From assembly GCA_964626565.1 (NCBI GenBank), contig CAZVFX010000001.1, positions 111,797-175,796 on the forward strand: DNA of 64,000 bases, read 5' to 3'. The position numbers were made by a program, and so were the translations under genes. This document shows, piece by piece, positions 18,175-27,523 of the stretch (the stretch's first letter is position 1; every line of letters starts with the position of its first letter). The notes below the pieces were generated by a model. It was not told where the DNA came from, made no database searches, and worked only from the letters and a program-made list of their open reading frames with translations. The stretch is from CAZVFX01 sp964626565. Its GTDB lineage: Bacteria > Myxococcota_A > UBA9042 > CAIXZC01.

Positions 18175-21100
18175 ATGATTTATGACGACGAAAAGAAGGT
18201 TCCCGGCGACGAGCAGGAGGACGATGTCGAGCAGACACGCGAATTCGATGTCGACGAAGCCATAGGCGCCGCGGGTGATGATGATGAGGTAGAGGCGTCC
18301 GAGGACGAAGCCGAAGCCGAGCCCGAAGAGGAGCCTGCGGCAGAGGAAGCGGCCGACGAGCCGGAGGAAGAAGAAGCAGAGGAAGTCGCTGCTGAAGTGG
18401 CGCCCCCGCCCGTACCGCCCAGGGAAGAGACGGTCCTCGACGACGTCAAGGCCTTCCTCTCCTCCGAAGACCAGGAAGAGACTTTCGACCTGACCCAGGA
18501 CCTCGACGACGACCTCGACGATCTCATGAGGACGAAGAAGAGCAACGTCAGCCTCGTCCTGTTTCTGGTGGGCCTCTTCATTATCCTCGGCGTCCTCGGG
18601 TTCGTTCTCGTCAACGAAGAAGCCCGGACCAAGGTCTCCGCGTTTATTCGCGGCGACCTGTTCAAGATGGAAAAACAGCGCTCCGAGGATCTGCGGACCC
18701 TCTATATGGAGAAGATGGAGCTTCTGGGAGAGAAGTATGGCGACATCCGCCTGCAGTACTTCCCGAGGGACACCCAGGTCCACATTATCAAGCGTATCTT
18801 CCGGTATGACGACATCAACGACAAGACTCCCGAACCGTGGGGGGAAGCCGGCGAGGTGGTCGACGGCAATAAGAGCCTGGAACTGGAGGAGGGCGAAGAG
18901 TTGCCCTACCTGGGCATCGAGAACCTGCCTGTACGTGAAAAGGGGATGATGTGTGTGAAGAACGGCCAGTTCTACCCTGCCAGCCAGGGTTTCTGCCCCG
19001 AATATGCGGAGAAGTGCCGGAAGGCAGTGGCTGAAACCGCAGAGGGTGTAGGCCAGGAGTGCGTGGACAACTCGTTGAAGTCGGTGCAGTATTGCCCCGA
19101 GGATGAGAAATACTATGTCGAGGATACGGGCGGCATCATGGTCTGTGCGGACGGCAAGACCCTCATGGACCCGTCCAAGGTCCCGATTTTTGTAGTGCGC
19201 TACGAGTTCCTGTTCCAGCGCAAAGACTTTGTCCCCCAGGTGGTTGCCTACTCGGAGAACGACTGGATCCACCTCGGCTCCGGCAAGTACATCATCCCCT
19301 TCCCCAAGGACTTCGCGCTGATCAGGGCGTGGGGTCCGGTGCGGAAGAAGTATGCCGCGGCCCGGGAGAAAATGCGTTGCTGGCGTTCCCACTGGGAGTC
19401 CTACTGGGAAGACTACAAGCGGGGGCGCGTCATAGCCCTGGTCAAGGAGAAGCTGGCTGAGGCAGCCAAGAAGAAGGAAGAGAAGACCGTGGTCTTCAAG
19501 AAAGTAAAGGCGCAGTATCAGGAAGCCGTGGACGCCCTCGACGTGGTGCGCAGGGTGAAGGGGATGGCCACTATTCGCCGGGGAATGGCGGAGATCTTCT
19601 ACTACTGCCCGACCTCCGGCAAGTGCGATCCTGCCAGGATGCCTGAGCTGAAGACTCTCAACGAAGATGCCTATTGGGGAGTCCTCGAGGCGATGGGCAA
19701 CGCGCACAAGAAATGGCCGGGCCTCGAAGAGTATCTCGCCACCCGTCCCATCGCCAAAGTGGGGCTGCTGTGCCTCCAGAAGTGGATACCAGGCCAGAAG
19801 GAAGGCCAGTTCATTCCCATGAAGAACAAGGAGTGCCTGGAAGCGCTGGAAGGATTGCGCAACGTCAACGAGTTCGCATATAACGCTCTGGCTACCATGT
19901 TCCTTGACCCCTTGACGGTCAAGCCGGTACTCCAGACCTACAAGACCGATATGGACGCCTATCTGCAGTCGGTGGACGACTACGCCGGCACGGACAGCTA
20001 CGACGACCTGTTGTTCCGCATCGACAGTAGCGGCCGCTTCCTCGAATACCTGATTCTGGCCTTCCTGTATGACTATGATGCGTTCAATGACGCACTCACC
20101 AGGTACGCCAAGTCCCGTCACATCAACTATCGCCGGGATTGCGAGAAACGCCAGGTGATACCCTCGGATGCGTTCAGGGGCATGAAGGGCGCCATGGAGA
20201 TGGCGTGGTGGACAGGAAGTAAGGTGGCCTTTGACGAGTGGTACTACCGTCTGTGGGCCCAGGATGTGCAAAGCTGCCTCCTGTTCGTCAAGGACAACGA
20301 CGAGGAACGGTACGAGGAAGACCTCAAGAAGTTCGAGGACATGGTGGGCAAGGAGAAGGAAGGGCTGCGGGCTCAGGCCCGTGGTTTCAAGGACTTCCTA
20401 ACGTCTTTGCGGGCGTTCGAGGTGGTGAGACCCCAGTTGAAGGAGGCCCACGCTCTGTATCGCAAGGACCGCAAGGCGTTTTTCGCCAAGTATCCCGAGA
20501 CGGTGCTGGCCCAGATCAAGATAGATTCTCCTTACCTGTACAACGGGCTGGCCCATATCTCCAGCCCGAAGACCGGCAAGGCGTATTTCGACGGGCTCTC
20601 CACCCTTCCCGAAGTGCAGGAATGGGAAACGCCCAAGCAGCCCGGGGACCAGCCCAGCTACCACAAGTACCTGGCCTACATGGACGTATTCGCGCCCAAG
20701 AAGCTCGAGGCGGGCCTCAAGGTCCTGACGACGCGTATGGCTCCCATGTTCTCCAACGAGACCGACTACAACAAACTGCGGGAAGACAATCCCGACCTGC
20801 CCACCTACCGTGAGGCGATTCGTGACATCGTCAATCACGATATCCACCTGAAGTACTTCTGGCTGTTGAAGCTCCTCGAATCGCCCAGCAAATTCGGGCG
20901 TGAGTTCTCCAGGCTCGACCTGAGGGAGGCGCGGGAAGTGGCCAAGTGGGTTGACCCGGAACGGTACACCTACCTTGCGGACCTGATCTGGTACAAGGAG
21001 ATGGTTAGTCGCTACGGGGATTCGGTCCCGGCGCTCATGGATTCGCTCATGGTGGACTTCAACCTCTACTCCCAGCAGTTCGAGCATCTGAAGAACTGGA

Positions 21101-21552
21101 GCAAGACCAAGTCGAAAATCGTCAAGAAGTACCGCCGCGGAAGGCGGCTGGCAGAGTCGCTGCTCAAAGAGCCGGCCATGGTGGAGCGGGCGCTCACCAA
21201 GGGGCTGAAGATGGCCAACCGCTTTGCGTTGCTGGCCAAGAACCTCGAGGACTACGAAGAAGCGGTCATTTCAACCATCACCGCGTCTGCCATGGAAGAA
21301 CTCAGGGACGAAGTAGACACCGCACAGCGGGAGAGCTACAACGACTTCGTGGAGACCAACAACGAGGCGATCAGGCTTGCGGCAGGCTTCAACAAGAAGG
21401 AGTGGGAGACCATCAGCAAGGAGTTCGAAAAGACCGCGGCCAACGCCGAATGGTACTCAGCCTTGAGCGAGAGACTTGCCAAGAAGCGCCTCGATTGCAG
21501 CAAAGTGGACTTCCCGCAGCCGGAGAAGTGGAAGCTGGAAGACCAGGAGTAG
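18175..21552 (+). CDS. Unrecognised single-pass membrane protein with acidic N-terminus
   Basis: 1,125 residues, family not recognised. Residues 1-120 are extremely acidic (long runs of D/E with A and P) and should be cytoplasmic. One transmembrane helix follows at about 122-145 (VSLVLFLVGLFIILGVLGFV). The remaining ~980 residues should lie in the periplasm: a mixed alpha-helical, Lys/Glu/Tyr-rich region with scattered cysteines in pairs (for example C-V-K-N-G-Q-F near 260 and YYCPTSGKC near 480). The C-terminal 200 residues look like long amphipathic helices. It has its own promoter-like sequence and follows the calcium-repeat lipoprotein by 106 bases, so the two may be functionally linked. 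No catalytic motif was seen. The antisense strand also reads open for a long way, but its composition is that of a shadow. Confidence 0.85.
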   Translation: MIYDDEKKVPGDEQEDDVEQTREFDVDEAIGAAGDDDEVEASEDEAEAEPEEEPAAEEAADEPEEEEAEEVAAEVAPPPVPPREETVLDDVKAFLSSEDQEETFDLTQDLDDDLDDLMRTKKSNVSLVLFLVGLFIILGVLGFVLVNEEARTKVSAFIRGDLFKMEKQRSEDLRTLYMEKMELLGEKYGDIRLQYFPRDTQVHIIKRIFRYDDINDKTPEPWGEAGEVVDGNKSLELEEGEELPYLGIENLPVREKGMMCVKNGQFYPASQGFCPEYAEKCRKAVAETAEGVGQECVDNSLKSVQYCPEDEKYYVEDTGGIMVCADGKTLMDPSKVPIFVVRYEFLFQRKDFVPQVVAYSENDWIHLGSGKYIIPFPKDFALIRAWGPVRKKYAAAREKMRCWRSHWESYWEDYKRGRVIALVKEKLAEAAKKKEEKTVVFKKVKAQYQEAVDALDVVRRVKGMATIRRGMAEIFYYCPTSGKCDPARMPELKTLNEDAYWGVLEAMGNAHKKWPGLEEYLATRPIAKVGLLCLQKWIPGQKEGQFIPMKNKECLEALEGLRNVNEFAYNALATMFLDPLTVKPVLQTYKTDMDAYLQSVDDYAGTDSYDDLLFRIDSSGRFLEYLILAFLYDYDAFNDALTRYAKSRHINYRRDCEKRQVIPSDAFRGMKGAMEMAWWTGSKVAFDEWYYRLWAQDVQSCLLFVKDNDEERYEEDLKKFEDMVGKEKEGLRAQARGFKDFLTSLRAFEVVRPQLKEAHALYRKDRKAFFAKYPETVLAQIKIDSPYLYNGLAHISSPKTGKAYFDGLSTLPEVQEWETPKQPGDQPSYHKYLAYMDVFAPKKLEAGLKVLTTRMAPMFSNETDYNKLREDNPDLPTYREAIRDIVNHDIHLKYFWLLKLLESPSKFGREFSRLDLREAREVAKWVDPERYTYLADLIWYKEMVSRYGDSVPALMDSLMVDFNLYSQQFEHLKNWSKTKSKIVKKYRRGRRLAESLLKEPAMVERALTKGLKMANRFALLAKNLEDYEEAVISTITASAMEELRDEVDTAQRESYNDFVETNNEAIRLAAGFNKKEWETISKEFEKTAANAEWYSALSERLAKKRLDCSKVDFPQPEKWKLEDQE

Positions 21553-21560
21553 AAGGCCCG

Positions 21561-21588
21561 CCTACAGCCTACAGCCTACCGCCTGAAT
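21561..21588. repeat. Heptamer array CCTACAG-CCTACAG-CCTACCG-CCTGAAT
   Basis: Four seven-base units just after the stop at 21552. The array overlaps the stop codon (21576-21578) of the convergent hydrolase-like gene, so its units form the last codons of that protein. Confidence 0.65.
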
Positions 21589-22727
21589 TTCGTAAGTTTG
21601 TCTTCGATGTTCTTGATATGCCATGCAAAGGTCCACCATCCCTTCTTGGGTTGGCCACTGCTGTCTACCAGGCCGAAGTAGGGCTCGGCGGGTCCGAAGT
21701 AGCCGAAGTGTTTGGGATCGTCGAACAGCATGAAATAGAGGATGCCGAATACGCCTTGTGCCTGTAACTGGGGGGCGGAAGCATAAAGATGTGAGACAAC
21801 GTCGGCCTGGTGTTGCTCCCACTTGCCATGTTCAGGATCATAGGTGGACACCGCAACATAGCTCAGCAGCACAGGTTTTCCGAACGTCTCGTGAAGCCAG
21901 GTTGCGTATCCCAAGGCCCGGTCGGTCACGTCTTCGTAATCGTCGGTGATCAGGCTCGGCTTGGTTGAGGCTCGCATTTCCTGGTAGGCGATGAAGTCCG
22001 AGTATTCGGCCACCTCTCCGATGGATGACTCCAGGTCTTGCTTGCCAAAGTCTCCCGGGCAGATTCCCACCAGGACGTTGGGGGCCAGGCTGCGCAGGAT
22101 GTAGATGCCGTCAATGACGATCTCGTTGAAGCCGGGCCACGAGAGAATGAGGGTCTTGTCGTGGTTGGATTCGTCGTTGAACTCCGGTTCAAGCACCACC
22201 AGCACCGGGTAGTCGATGGCCGCGATGGCCGCGACTTTCAGCAGGTAGAAGTACCAGTCCTTCCTCTGGCGCACCACATTTTCACGGGAGATTTCGTCCC
22301 CCCAGTAGTAGAGGATGAGAACCGGCACGACCCCTTCTTCGGCCATGCGCTGGAGGTCGCGGCGGCTGACCCAGGATTCGTTCCAATCCCGTGTCAACCA
22401 GATCGCCTGGGCGTTGACCGGCGCCCCGTTCTTGCGCGCCCATTTGTGTAGCACCACCGAGCCCTTTTTCCCGGTCAGCCCGGTACGGAAGCGGTCGCCA
22501 ACGCCCGCGAGGAAGCCGTTCAGTATTGCCTCGAAGCGGTCCCGGAAACTGCTGCGTTGCCCCACCAGCCGGGGTCTGGGGAGTTGCTGGTAGTCGCTGG
22601 CCAGCAAGCATTCCTCCACCGGTGGGCAGTTGGGTCCGGAGATGCTGGGACAGCACCCCTGTGTGACCAGGATGAGGGTGGCCAGAAGCAGCCGGACGAT
22701 GAGGTCGGTCTGTCGCATGTCGCTCAT
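21576..22727 (-). CDS. TIM-barrel glycoside-hydrolase-like lipoprotein of the exopolysaccharide locus
   Basis: 383 residues with an N-terminal hydrophobic signal ending LVTQGCC, probably lipid-modified though the lipobox is not canonical. The body reads as an (alpha/beta)8 hydrolase: repeated strand ends VPVLILYYWGDE, LVVLEPEFND (the E is a plausible acid/base), VLVGICPGDFG, FIAYQEM and PVLLSYVAV, followed by GILYFMLFDD. It is the last gene of the locus, beginning 3 bases after the deacetylase stop. In pga operons a hydrolase-like domain is fused to the deacetylase (PgaB), and in PelA a hydrolase is also fused to one. Here it is a separate lipoprotein. A role in trimming or processing the polymer in the periplasm is inferred. 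Family assignment needs a profile search. Confidence 0.75.
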   Translation of the reverse strand: MSDMRQTDLIVRLLLATLILVTQGCCPSISGPNCPPVEECLLASDYQQLPRPRLVGQRSSFRDRFEAILNGFLAGVGDRFRTGLTGKKGSVVLHKWARKNGAPVNAQAIWLTRDWNESWVSRRDLQRMAEEGVVPVLILYYWGDEISRENVVRQRKDWYFYLLKVAAIAAIDYPVLVVLEPEFNDESNHDKTLILSWPGFNEIVIDGIYILRSLAPNVLVGICPGDFGKQDLESSIGEVAEYSDFIAYQEMRASTKPSLITDDYEDVTDRALGYATWLHETFGKPVLLSYVAVSTYDPEHGKWEQHQADVVSHLYASAPQLQAQGVFGILYFMLFDDPKHFGYFGPAEPYFGLVDSSGQPKKGWWTFAWHIKNIEDKLTKFRR

Positions 22728-22730
22728 ATC

Positions 22731-24455
22731 TTATTGGAGCAGTATCTCTTTCTCTTCTCCGGCTCTCAGATCCACAATGATGACGAAGCCCTCACGGGGG
22801 GCTTTTAGCACCTTGACTCCGTTATTCGGCGTGGCCACCAACTTGATTTCACTTGAGTCGGTAGGTGGAAAATAGTGGATGGCAAAGTCCTTCACCGGTG
22901 TCGTGGCAGTATTGCCAACTGTTATTCGTACCGTCCTTTCATCCATGCTTGCCGCTACTTTCACGTGGCGCCGCGCTTCCACCCATCTGATAATGTCTCC
23001 AAAGGTGGTCAGGAGGATCTTCTTCTTCTTGATGATTCGAATCATGGAGCGCACGACATCCACGGAATCCTTGAGCGCCAGGTAGTTGGTGTGGAAGCTG
23101 AATGGGAACAGTCCACCAATTTCATTGAGTCGCACTAACTCCCGTACGTACTCTTTTCGATACCCGGCCATGTCGGCCACCTTCAGCTCCACCACCAGGT
23201 TGTAATCGTCGGGCACGATACGGGCGAACTGGTAGATGTTCGAGCCGTTGGCCCGCTTGATGATGGGGTAGGCGCGGTCGTAGTGGAGGTTGCCGTAGAT
23301 GAAGCCCAGACCGGCCGCGGCCACCGCTCTTAGCGTGTTATCGTCGAATTCCTCCATGGGCGGCCTGAACCCCTGAACGTTAGTTACGCCCAGGTCGACG
23401 AGGGTGAGCTTGCCCTGGTTCAATTCGGCGAGTTGGTCGGCAAAGGGCACTTCCTTGAACGATTCGTGCCGCATGCTGTGGGTGCCGATCTCTCCATTCT
23501 GGGCGAGTGCTGACACCACTTCCGGATAGTCCGGCGCCATGGAACCTACCAGGAAGAAGGAGCCCCTGGTTTTTTCTTTGTGCAGCGCCAGTGCAATCGC
23601 ATCACCGTTGCCGAACTGGTCTTCCACGTCCGCGGTGACCACCGCGGCGGACAGGTGGCATCCGGGCCAGTGGCAGGCTGCTGCGACAGGCCGCCTGGCA
23701 GCCCACTTGAGTACGTTTATCACGGTGCTGCGAAGCAGCTTCAACTGCTCCGGGTGTTCCGTTATCACCGCGTCAGGATTGACACCAAACCAGACAAGAC
23801 GGGACTTGCCTACCGTCCTGAGGGCCACGACCGCATTGTTTCCCGGCTCCTGCCGGTCGGGATAGGGGTACAGGGTCCAGTCGACGTTGATGGCCTGAGC
23901 GTGAGTAGTCCTGGCCACGGTATATCGCCCTTCCCAGTCGAATTCGAACCGATAGCCCGGCTCGTTGCCCAGCGCCATGAGCGTTCCGCCGCGGGCGACA
24001 AAGTAGGCCGACTCTTTCGGCGCGTAGTCCAGCGGAGCCCTCAGGTCGAACCATTGTTCAGACAGAGACACCCGAGGGGTGCCGGCCAGGTCTTTCCCGC
24101 CTACCATGCCAACCAGTATCATGGAGGCTCCGTCGGCCAGCAGTGCGGAAAGGTTTTTCATTTGGGTTTCGGAAAGCTGCTCGGTGAGGTGGAGCAGGTA
24201 CACCCGGCTTTCCCGGGGGCCGATTTCCAATTCGTAGTCGCCGGCGATGCGGTAACTGATGCCTGCTTCTTCGCACAAGGAGGACCAGAACTTGATGCCG
24301 CTGCGGTAATCCTTGCCCAGTTTCTCGAACGCCAGTTGGTTGGCTCTTGAGCTGACCACAGTAATGTCCGCGACGTCCTGTTGCTGGCACAAACCTGCCG
24401 CGGGTCCGAGCAGGACCAGCAGGGCAGAAAACAGGATTGCCGCGGCGCGGGTCAT
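22731..24455 (-). CDS. Polysaccharide deacetylase with N-terminal glutamine-amidotransferase-like domain
   Basis: 574 residues with a cleavable signal (ALLVLLGPAAGLCQQ). Residues ~25-250 resemble a glutamine-amidotransferase-like / DUF4350-like fold (TVVSSRAN, VYLLHL, MILVGMVGG, WFGVNPDAV). Residues ~260-500 hold a NodB-type deacetylase: motif 1 VVTADVEDQF, motif 2 GTHSMRHESF (zinc histidines) and motif 3 GFRPPMEEFD. A beta-sandwich-like C-terminus follows. It should remove N-acetyl groups from an amino-sugar polymer in the periplasm, as PgaB does for poly-N-acetylglucosamine. The ATG shares one base with the stop of the small membrane protein (TAATG), so translation is probably coupled. Polymer identity is inferred only from the gene set. 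Confidence 0.87.
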   Translation of the reverse strand: MTRAAAILFSALLVLLGPAAGLCQQQDVADITVVSSRANQLAFEKLGKDYRSGIKFWSSLCEEAGISYRIAGDYELEIGPRESRVYLLHLTEQLSETQMKNLSALLADGASMILVGMVGGKDLAGTPRVSLSEQWFDLRAPLDYAPKESAYFVARGGTLMALGNEPGYRFEFDWEGRYTVARTTHAQAINVDWTLYPYPDRQEPGNNAVVALRTVGKSRLVWFGVNPDAVITEHPEQLKLLRSTVINVLKWAARRPVAAACHWPGCHLSAAVVTADVEDQFGNGDAIALALHKEKTRGSFFLVGSMAPDYPEVVSALAQNGEIGTHSMRHESFKEVPFADQLAELNQGKLTLVDLGVTNVQGFRPPMEEFDDNTLRAVAAAGLGFIYGNLHYDRAYPIIKRANGSNIYQFARIVPDDYNLVVELKVADMAGYRKEYVRELVRLNEIGGLFPFSFHTNYLALKDSVDVVRSMIRIIKKKKILLTTFGDIIRWVEARRHVKVAASMDERTVRITVGNTATTPVKDFAIHYFPPTDSSEIKLVATPNNGVKVLKAPREGFVIIVDLRAGEEKEILLQ

Positions 24456-24673
24456 TATTGGCCCTCCTGCTTCTTGTCGTGACTGTATTTTTCGAATAGG
24501 ACCGGCTCCAGAAACGAGCCGTCTTCACCCAGGATTGGAGAGGGCGCCGACGCCCGGGGTCCCTTACGCGCGTTGCGCACCTTGTATGCCGCGTACGTGA
24601 CGATGGCCAGGACGATGGTGGCGATAATTGTAAAGAAGATGACCTTGGAAAGAAGATCGATAAATTCTTGCAT
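24455..24673 (-). CDS. Small single-pass membrane protein of the exopolysaccharide locus (PgaD-like position)
   Basis: 72 residues: one transmembrane helix at about 8-32 (VIFFTIIATIVLAIVTYAAY), then a basic segment (KVRNARKG) and a polar tail. It lies 6 bases after the GT2 synthase and overlaps the deacetylase start by one base. Its size and position match the small auxiliary subunit (PgaD/IcaD) that partners the synthase in poly-N-acetylglucosamine systems, but sequence similarity to PgaD is not evident (PgaD has two helices). Real coding is supported by the tight overlap and by the hydrophobic pattern. Confidence 0.75.
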   Translation of the reverse strand: MQEFIDLLSKVIFFTIIATIVLAIVTYAAYKVRNARKGPRASAPSPILGEDGSFLEPVLFEKYSHDKKQEGQ

Positions 24674-24679
24674 TGCTGT

Positions 24680-26005
24680 CTACCCCGCTCCGGATCTTGT
24701 CAGCTTGCCCCAAGTCATTCTGAAACCTAAGACCTCTTCTACCGTCGCCAGCACCTTGCACACATCAATGATCAAGATGAAGAATACACGGTAGACTATG
24801 GCGAGGGGGACCAGTTTCAGGTCTTCCTCCTCCACCGAGACGCAGTAAACCGCTGCGACCAGGTCGAGGATGGTCAACTGAAGGAACCAGAAGACCAGCA
24901 GGCCCACCATGCCGTAGGCGAGGTTCATGCCGATAAGAAACACGTTTGCGAATATGTTCATGACCGGCCATAGTATGGCTTCAAACATCATGTACCAAAG
25001 TATAAAGAAGGTGGTGAAGCTCTTCCAGGGTTGGAGCAGGATTTCCGGCCTCTTCTTCATGGACTGGAGGATTCCTCTCGTCCAACGATAGCGCTGTTTG
25101 ATGAGGTCGAGAAGTTCCGTCGGCGCCTCCGTATAGGAAATGGCGCGAGGCTCGTATCGGATGCCGTAGCCGAAGCTCACCAGTTTCAGGGTGAGGTCGG
25201 CGTCTTCGGCGAAAGTGTCGCTTTCGTAGCCGCCGACATTGAGCAGGATCTCCCGGCGGAACATGCCCACCGGGCCCGGAATGATGTTCACTGAGCGGAA
25301 GAACCCCTGCGCCTGGCGCACCATGTTCAGGCCCTCAATGTACTCAAGGGCCTGGAGACGCGTCCACAGGTTGACCCGGTTTCTCACCTTGACGTTGCCG
25401 GCCACAGCCGCAACTTCACGGTCGGTGAAGTGAGATACCATGGCCGCGATGGTCCCGGGTGCGAGCTCCGAATCGGCGTCCATGCACAGCACCAGTTCGC
25501 CGCGGGCCACGGATACTCCCATATTCAGAGCCGCGGCCTTGCCCCGGTTCGGTTGCCTCAACACCTGTACGTTGGCGGTTCCATAGTCCCCTGCCAACTC
25601 GTTGGCCCGGGCCAGGGTTTGATCCGTGGAGCCGTCATCTATAACGATCACCTCGAATTTGGGATACTCCTGCTTGAGCAGCGATTCGAGGGACCTCGCG
25701 ATTACCCGTTCTTCGTTGAAGGAAGGCACCAGCACCGTGACCAGGGGGAAGTAGCCTCCCGGATCGGTCTCCCGCATGAACTCAATCTGCTGGATGAAGG
25801 AAAACCACAACAAAAACAGGTAACGCATAATCAGCATGAAGAGGAAGAAGATCAGCATACTGATGGACAGCGTGATGAACAGGCTGCGCTGTCCGAAATA
25901 GTATCCCCTCACCTCGGTCACGGCGTGGACGAAGATGGCGGCAAACAGAGAGACCAATATGACGGTGACGAACAGGATCGGGTAGATGCGTTTCTTAGAA
26001 CTCAT
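24680..26005 (-). CDS. Processive GT2 glycosyltransferase (PgaC/IcaA-like exopolysaccharide synthase)
   Basis: 441 residues. Two N-terminal membrane helices (about 7-28 and 42-70), a cytoplasmic GT-A domain, then three or four C-terminal helices. Motifs of a processive synthase are present: VPSFNEE and IDDGSTD for UDP-sugar binding, MDADSE (DxD), FAEDADLTLKL (ED of the catalytic base region) and QRYRWTRG (QxxRW). This pattern fits beta-1,6-N-acetylglucosamine synthases and related hyaluronan/cellulose synthases. The enzyme would polymerise and extrude the chain across the inner membrane, handing it to the deacetylase and the porin encoded next to it. It starts 3 bases after the stop of the porin gene. 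Confidence 0.9.
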   Translation of the reverse strand: MSSKKRIYPILFVTVILVSLFAAIFVHAVTEVRGYYFGQRSLFITLSISMLIFFLFMLIMRYLFLLWFSFIQQIEFMRETDPGGYFPLVTVLVPSFNEERVIARSLESLLKQEYPKFEVIVIDDGSTDQTLARANELAGDYGTANVQVLRQPNRGKAAALNMGVSVARGELVLCMDADSELAPGTIAAMVSHFTDREVAAVAGNVKVRNRVNLWTRLQALEYIEGLNMVRQAQGFFRSVNIIPGPVGMFRREILLNVGGYESDTFAEDADLTLKLVSFGYGIRYEPRAISYTEAPTELLDLIKQRYRWTRGILQSMKKRPEILLQPWKSFTTFFILWYMMFEAILWPVMNIFANVFLIGMNLAYGMVGLLVFWFLQLTILDLVAAVYCVSVEEEDLKLVPLAIVYRVFFILIIDVCKVLATVEEVLGFRMTWGKLTRSGAG

Positions 26006-26008
26006 GTT

Positions 26009-27523
26009 CTACCACCGATAAGACAGGTTCATGTCCGCGGCCCACAGGAAATAGTCGTGTGAGCCTCTCTGCGTGGCGGCCATCCACGCCCCCAGGGCCG
26101 TACTCAGCCTGGTGGTCCAATTCGTGGAGAGTCCTGCTCCGCCGCCGTATGTCGGGAAGAAGTCCCAATGTTTGTCCTCTTCCAGCGTCGTGCCTACGCC
26201 CGACGCCGGGACCAGTTCGTGCCCAAAGCCGCCGCTGGCCTCCAGGTAGTACTGGCTGTTGCCGAAGGCATCTCCCTCAAGTCTGGCCGCCAACTGGTGA
26301 GAAAAATGTCTGGCCGGAGACCAGTACAGGTCGTCTGGTGCAGGCTCGGTATGGCCGGTGTACCAGTGGCGAGTTCCGAGAAAGAACCGCGGATCTTCGC
26401 CGAATAATCTCAGCCGGGGGTAAAGCAACGCCGACGTCACGATGTCAACTTGTTCACCGTCAAGAACCAGCGAACCGGCGCTCATGGAGCCGTACGCGGC
26501 AAAATCGCCGGTGCTATAGGAGGCCGAGGCGTTGCCACGCCAGATTCTGACGCCCGCTTCGAGTGAGGCTGCGGACTGGGACATCATGCCGTAGCTGGCG
26601 GTATCGAGGCCCGCTTCGAGATACACTGAATCCCATGGGGTCCAGGACACCGTCAACTCGCCGCCCCAATCGACGAACGGGTCGCGGCCGCCGGTGACGT
26701 AGGCGGTATCCCCCCGTGCGTTCAGAGTCAAATCGTCGGTGGTGGCCCACCTGCCGGCAAGTCCGCCGCCAAGGGCGTACAGTGGCCCCGTCCCGTCATC
26801 GGCAACGTGCGCCTGGGAGAGAAAAGGCTTGAGCGCGAAGCCGGCGGTGAGGGGAAGCCACACTCCCTCCGACGCGCCGAGGAAGAGGTAGCCGCCGTTG
26901 TCCTGAGCATAACTTAGCAGCAACTCCAGCACCGGGCTCAATTCGCGGCGCACTTCCTGCCGGCCTTTCCTTGCCGAAGGGTTGTCCGGATCGAGTTTGA
27001 GGATCCAGTTATATACCTCTTTTGCTTCCCGCTTCTTCCCCTGCCATTCGAGCACGCCTGCCAGTAGGAGGTTGGCGTCGATGTTCTCCGGCTCCCGCTG
27101 AAGTATCTTTCGAACCTCAGCTTCTGCCTCGGGGTATTTTCCCTGCCATGCGATCACCTGGGCCCGCTCCACCGCGACGTCCACGTCGTAAGAGAACTGC
27201 TCGAGGTAGATGGTGAAGTACTGGAGCGATTCATCGTAGCGAGCCTGCCAGGAAAGCACTCTCGCCAGATCACGGATGGCGGCTTCGTTTTCAGGTTCCA
27301 ACACAACATATTGGCGCAGCAGTTTGTCTGCTTCCTTGTAGTCGCCCTTGCCGATGGCGTCCTGTGCGCGGTCCCACAGCAACTCTACTTCCGGGTCGGG
27401 AGGTTGGCTAGCGATGGTGGCCGGCGCGACGAAAAAAAAAAGTAATGCGGCAATGCCGGAGAACAGTGTTCTGCTCCGGTGCAACCCCGGCAAACCCGCT
27501 GGCATTCCGTTAGAGCGCGACAT
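26009..27523 (-). CDS. TPR/outer-membrane beta-barrel exopolysaccharide porin (YaiO/PgaA-like)
   Basis: 504 residues with a signal peptide (hydrophobic stretch about 20-39, ending in ASQ). Residues ~45-200 form four or five tetratricopeptide repeats (ALLxWQ...Y-EA type helices, e.g. VLSWQARYDESL, VIAWQGKYPEAE, VLEWQGKKREAK). From about 210 there are alternating beta strands, and the chain ends in an aromatic residue (LSYRW), the usual outer-membrane barrel signature. PgaA has the same plan but is about 800 residues; the length is nearer to YaiO-type proteins. It should export the polymer across the outer membrane. Its first 15 bases overlap the regulator gene upstream. Confidence 0.85.
   Translation of the reverse strand: MSRSNGMPAGLPGLHRSRTLFSGIAALLFFFVAPATIASQPPDPEVELLWDRAQDAIGKGDYKEADKLLRQYVVLEPENEAAIRDLARVLSWQARYDESLQYFTIYLEQFSYDVDVAVERAQVIAWQGKYPEAEAEVRKILQREPENIDANLLLAGVLEWQGKKREAKEVYNWILKLDPDNPSARKGRQEVRRELSPVLELLLSYAQDNGGYLFLGASEGVWLPLTAGFALKPFLSQAHVADDGTGPLYALGGGLAGRWATTDDLTLNARGDTAYVTGGRDPFVDWGGELTVSWTPWDSVYLEAGLDTASYGMMSQSAASLEAGVRIWRGNASASYSTGDFAAYGSMSAGSLVLDGEQVDIVTSALLYPRLRLFGEDPRFFLGTRHWYTGHTEPAPDDLYWSPARHFSHQLAARLEGDAFGNSQYYLEASGGFGHELVPASGVGTTLEEDKHWDFFPTYGGGAGLSTNWTTRLSTALGAWMAATQRGSHDYFLWAADMNLSYRW

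Noticed and set aside
18079..20271. 730-residue minus-strand open frame opposite the membrane protein
   Set aside because: The plus-strand gene has an ATG, a promoter, a transmembrane segment and normal amino acid use. The antisense frame is H/L/V/R-rich without a ribosome site and is explained by the codon bias of the real gene.
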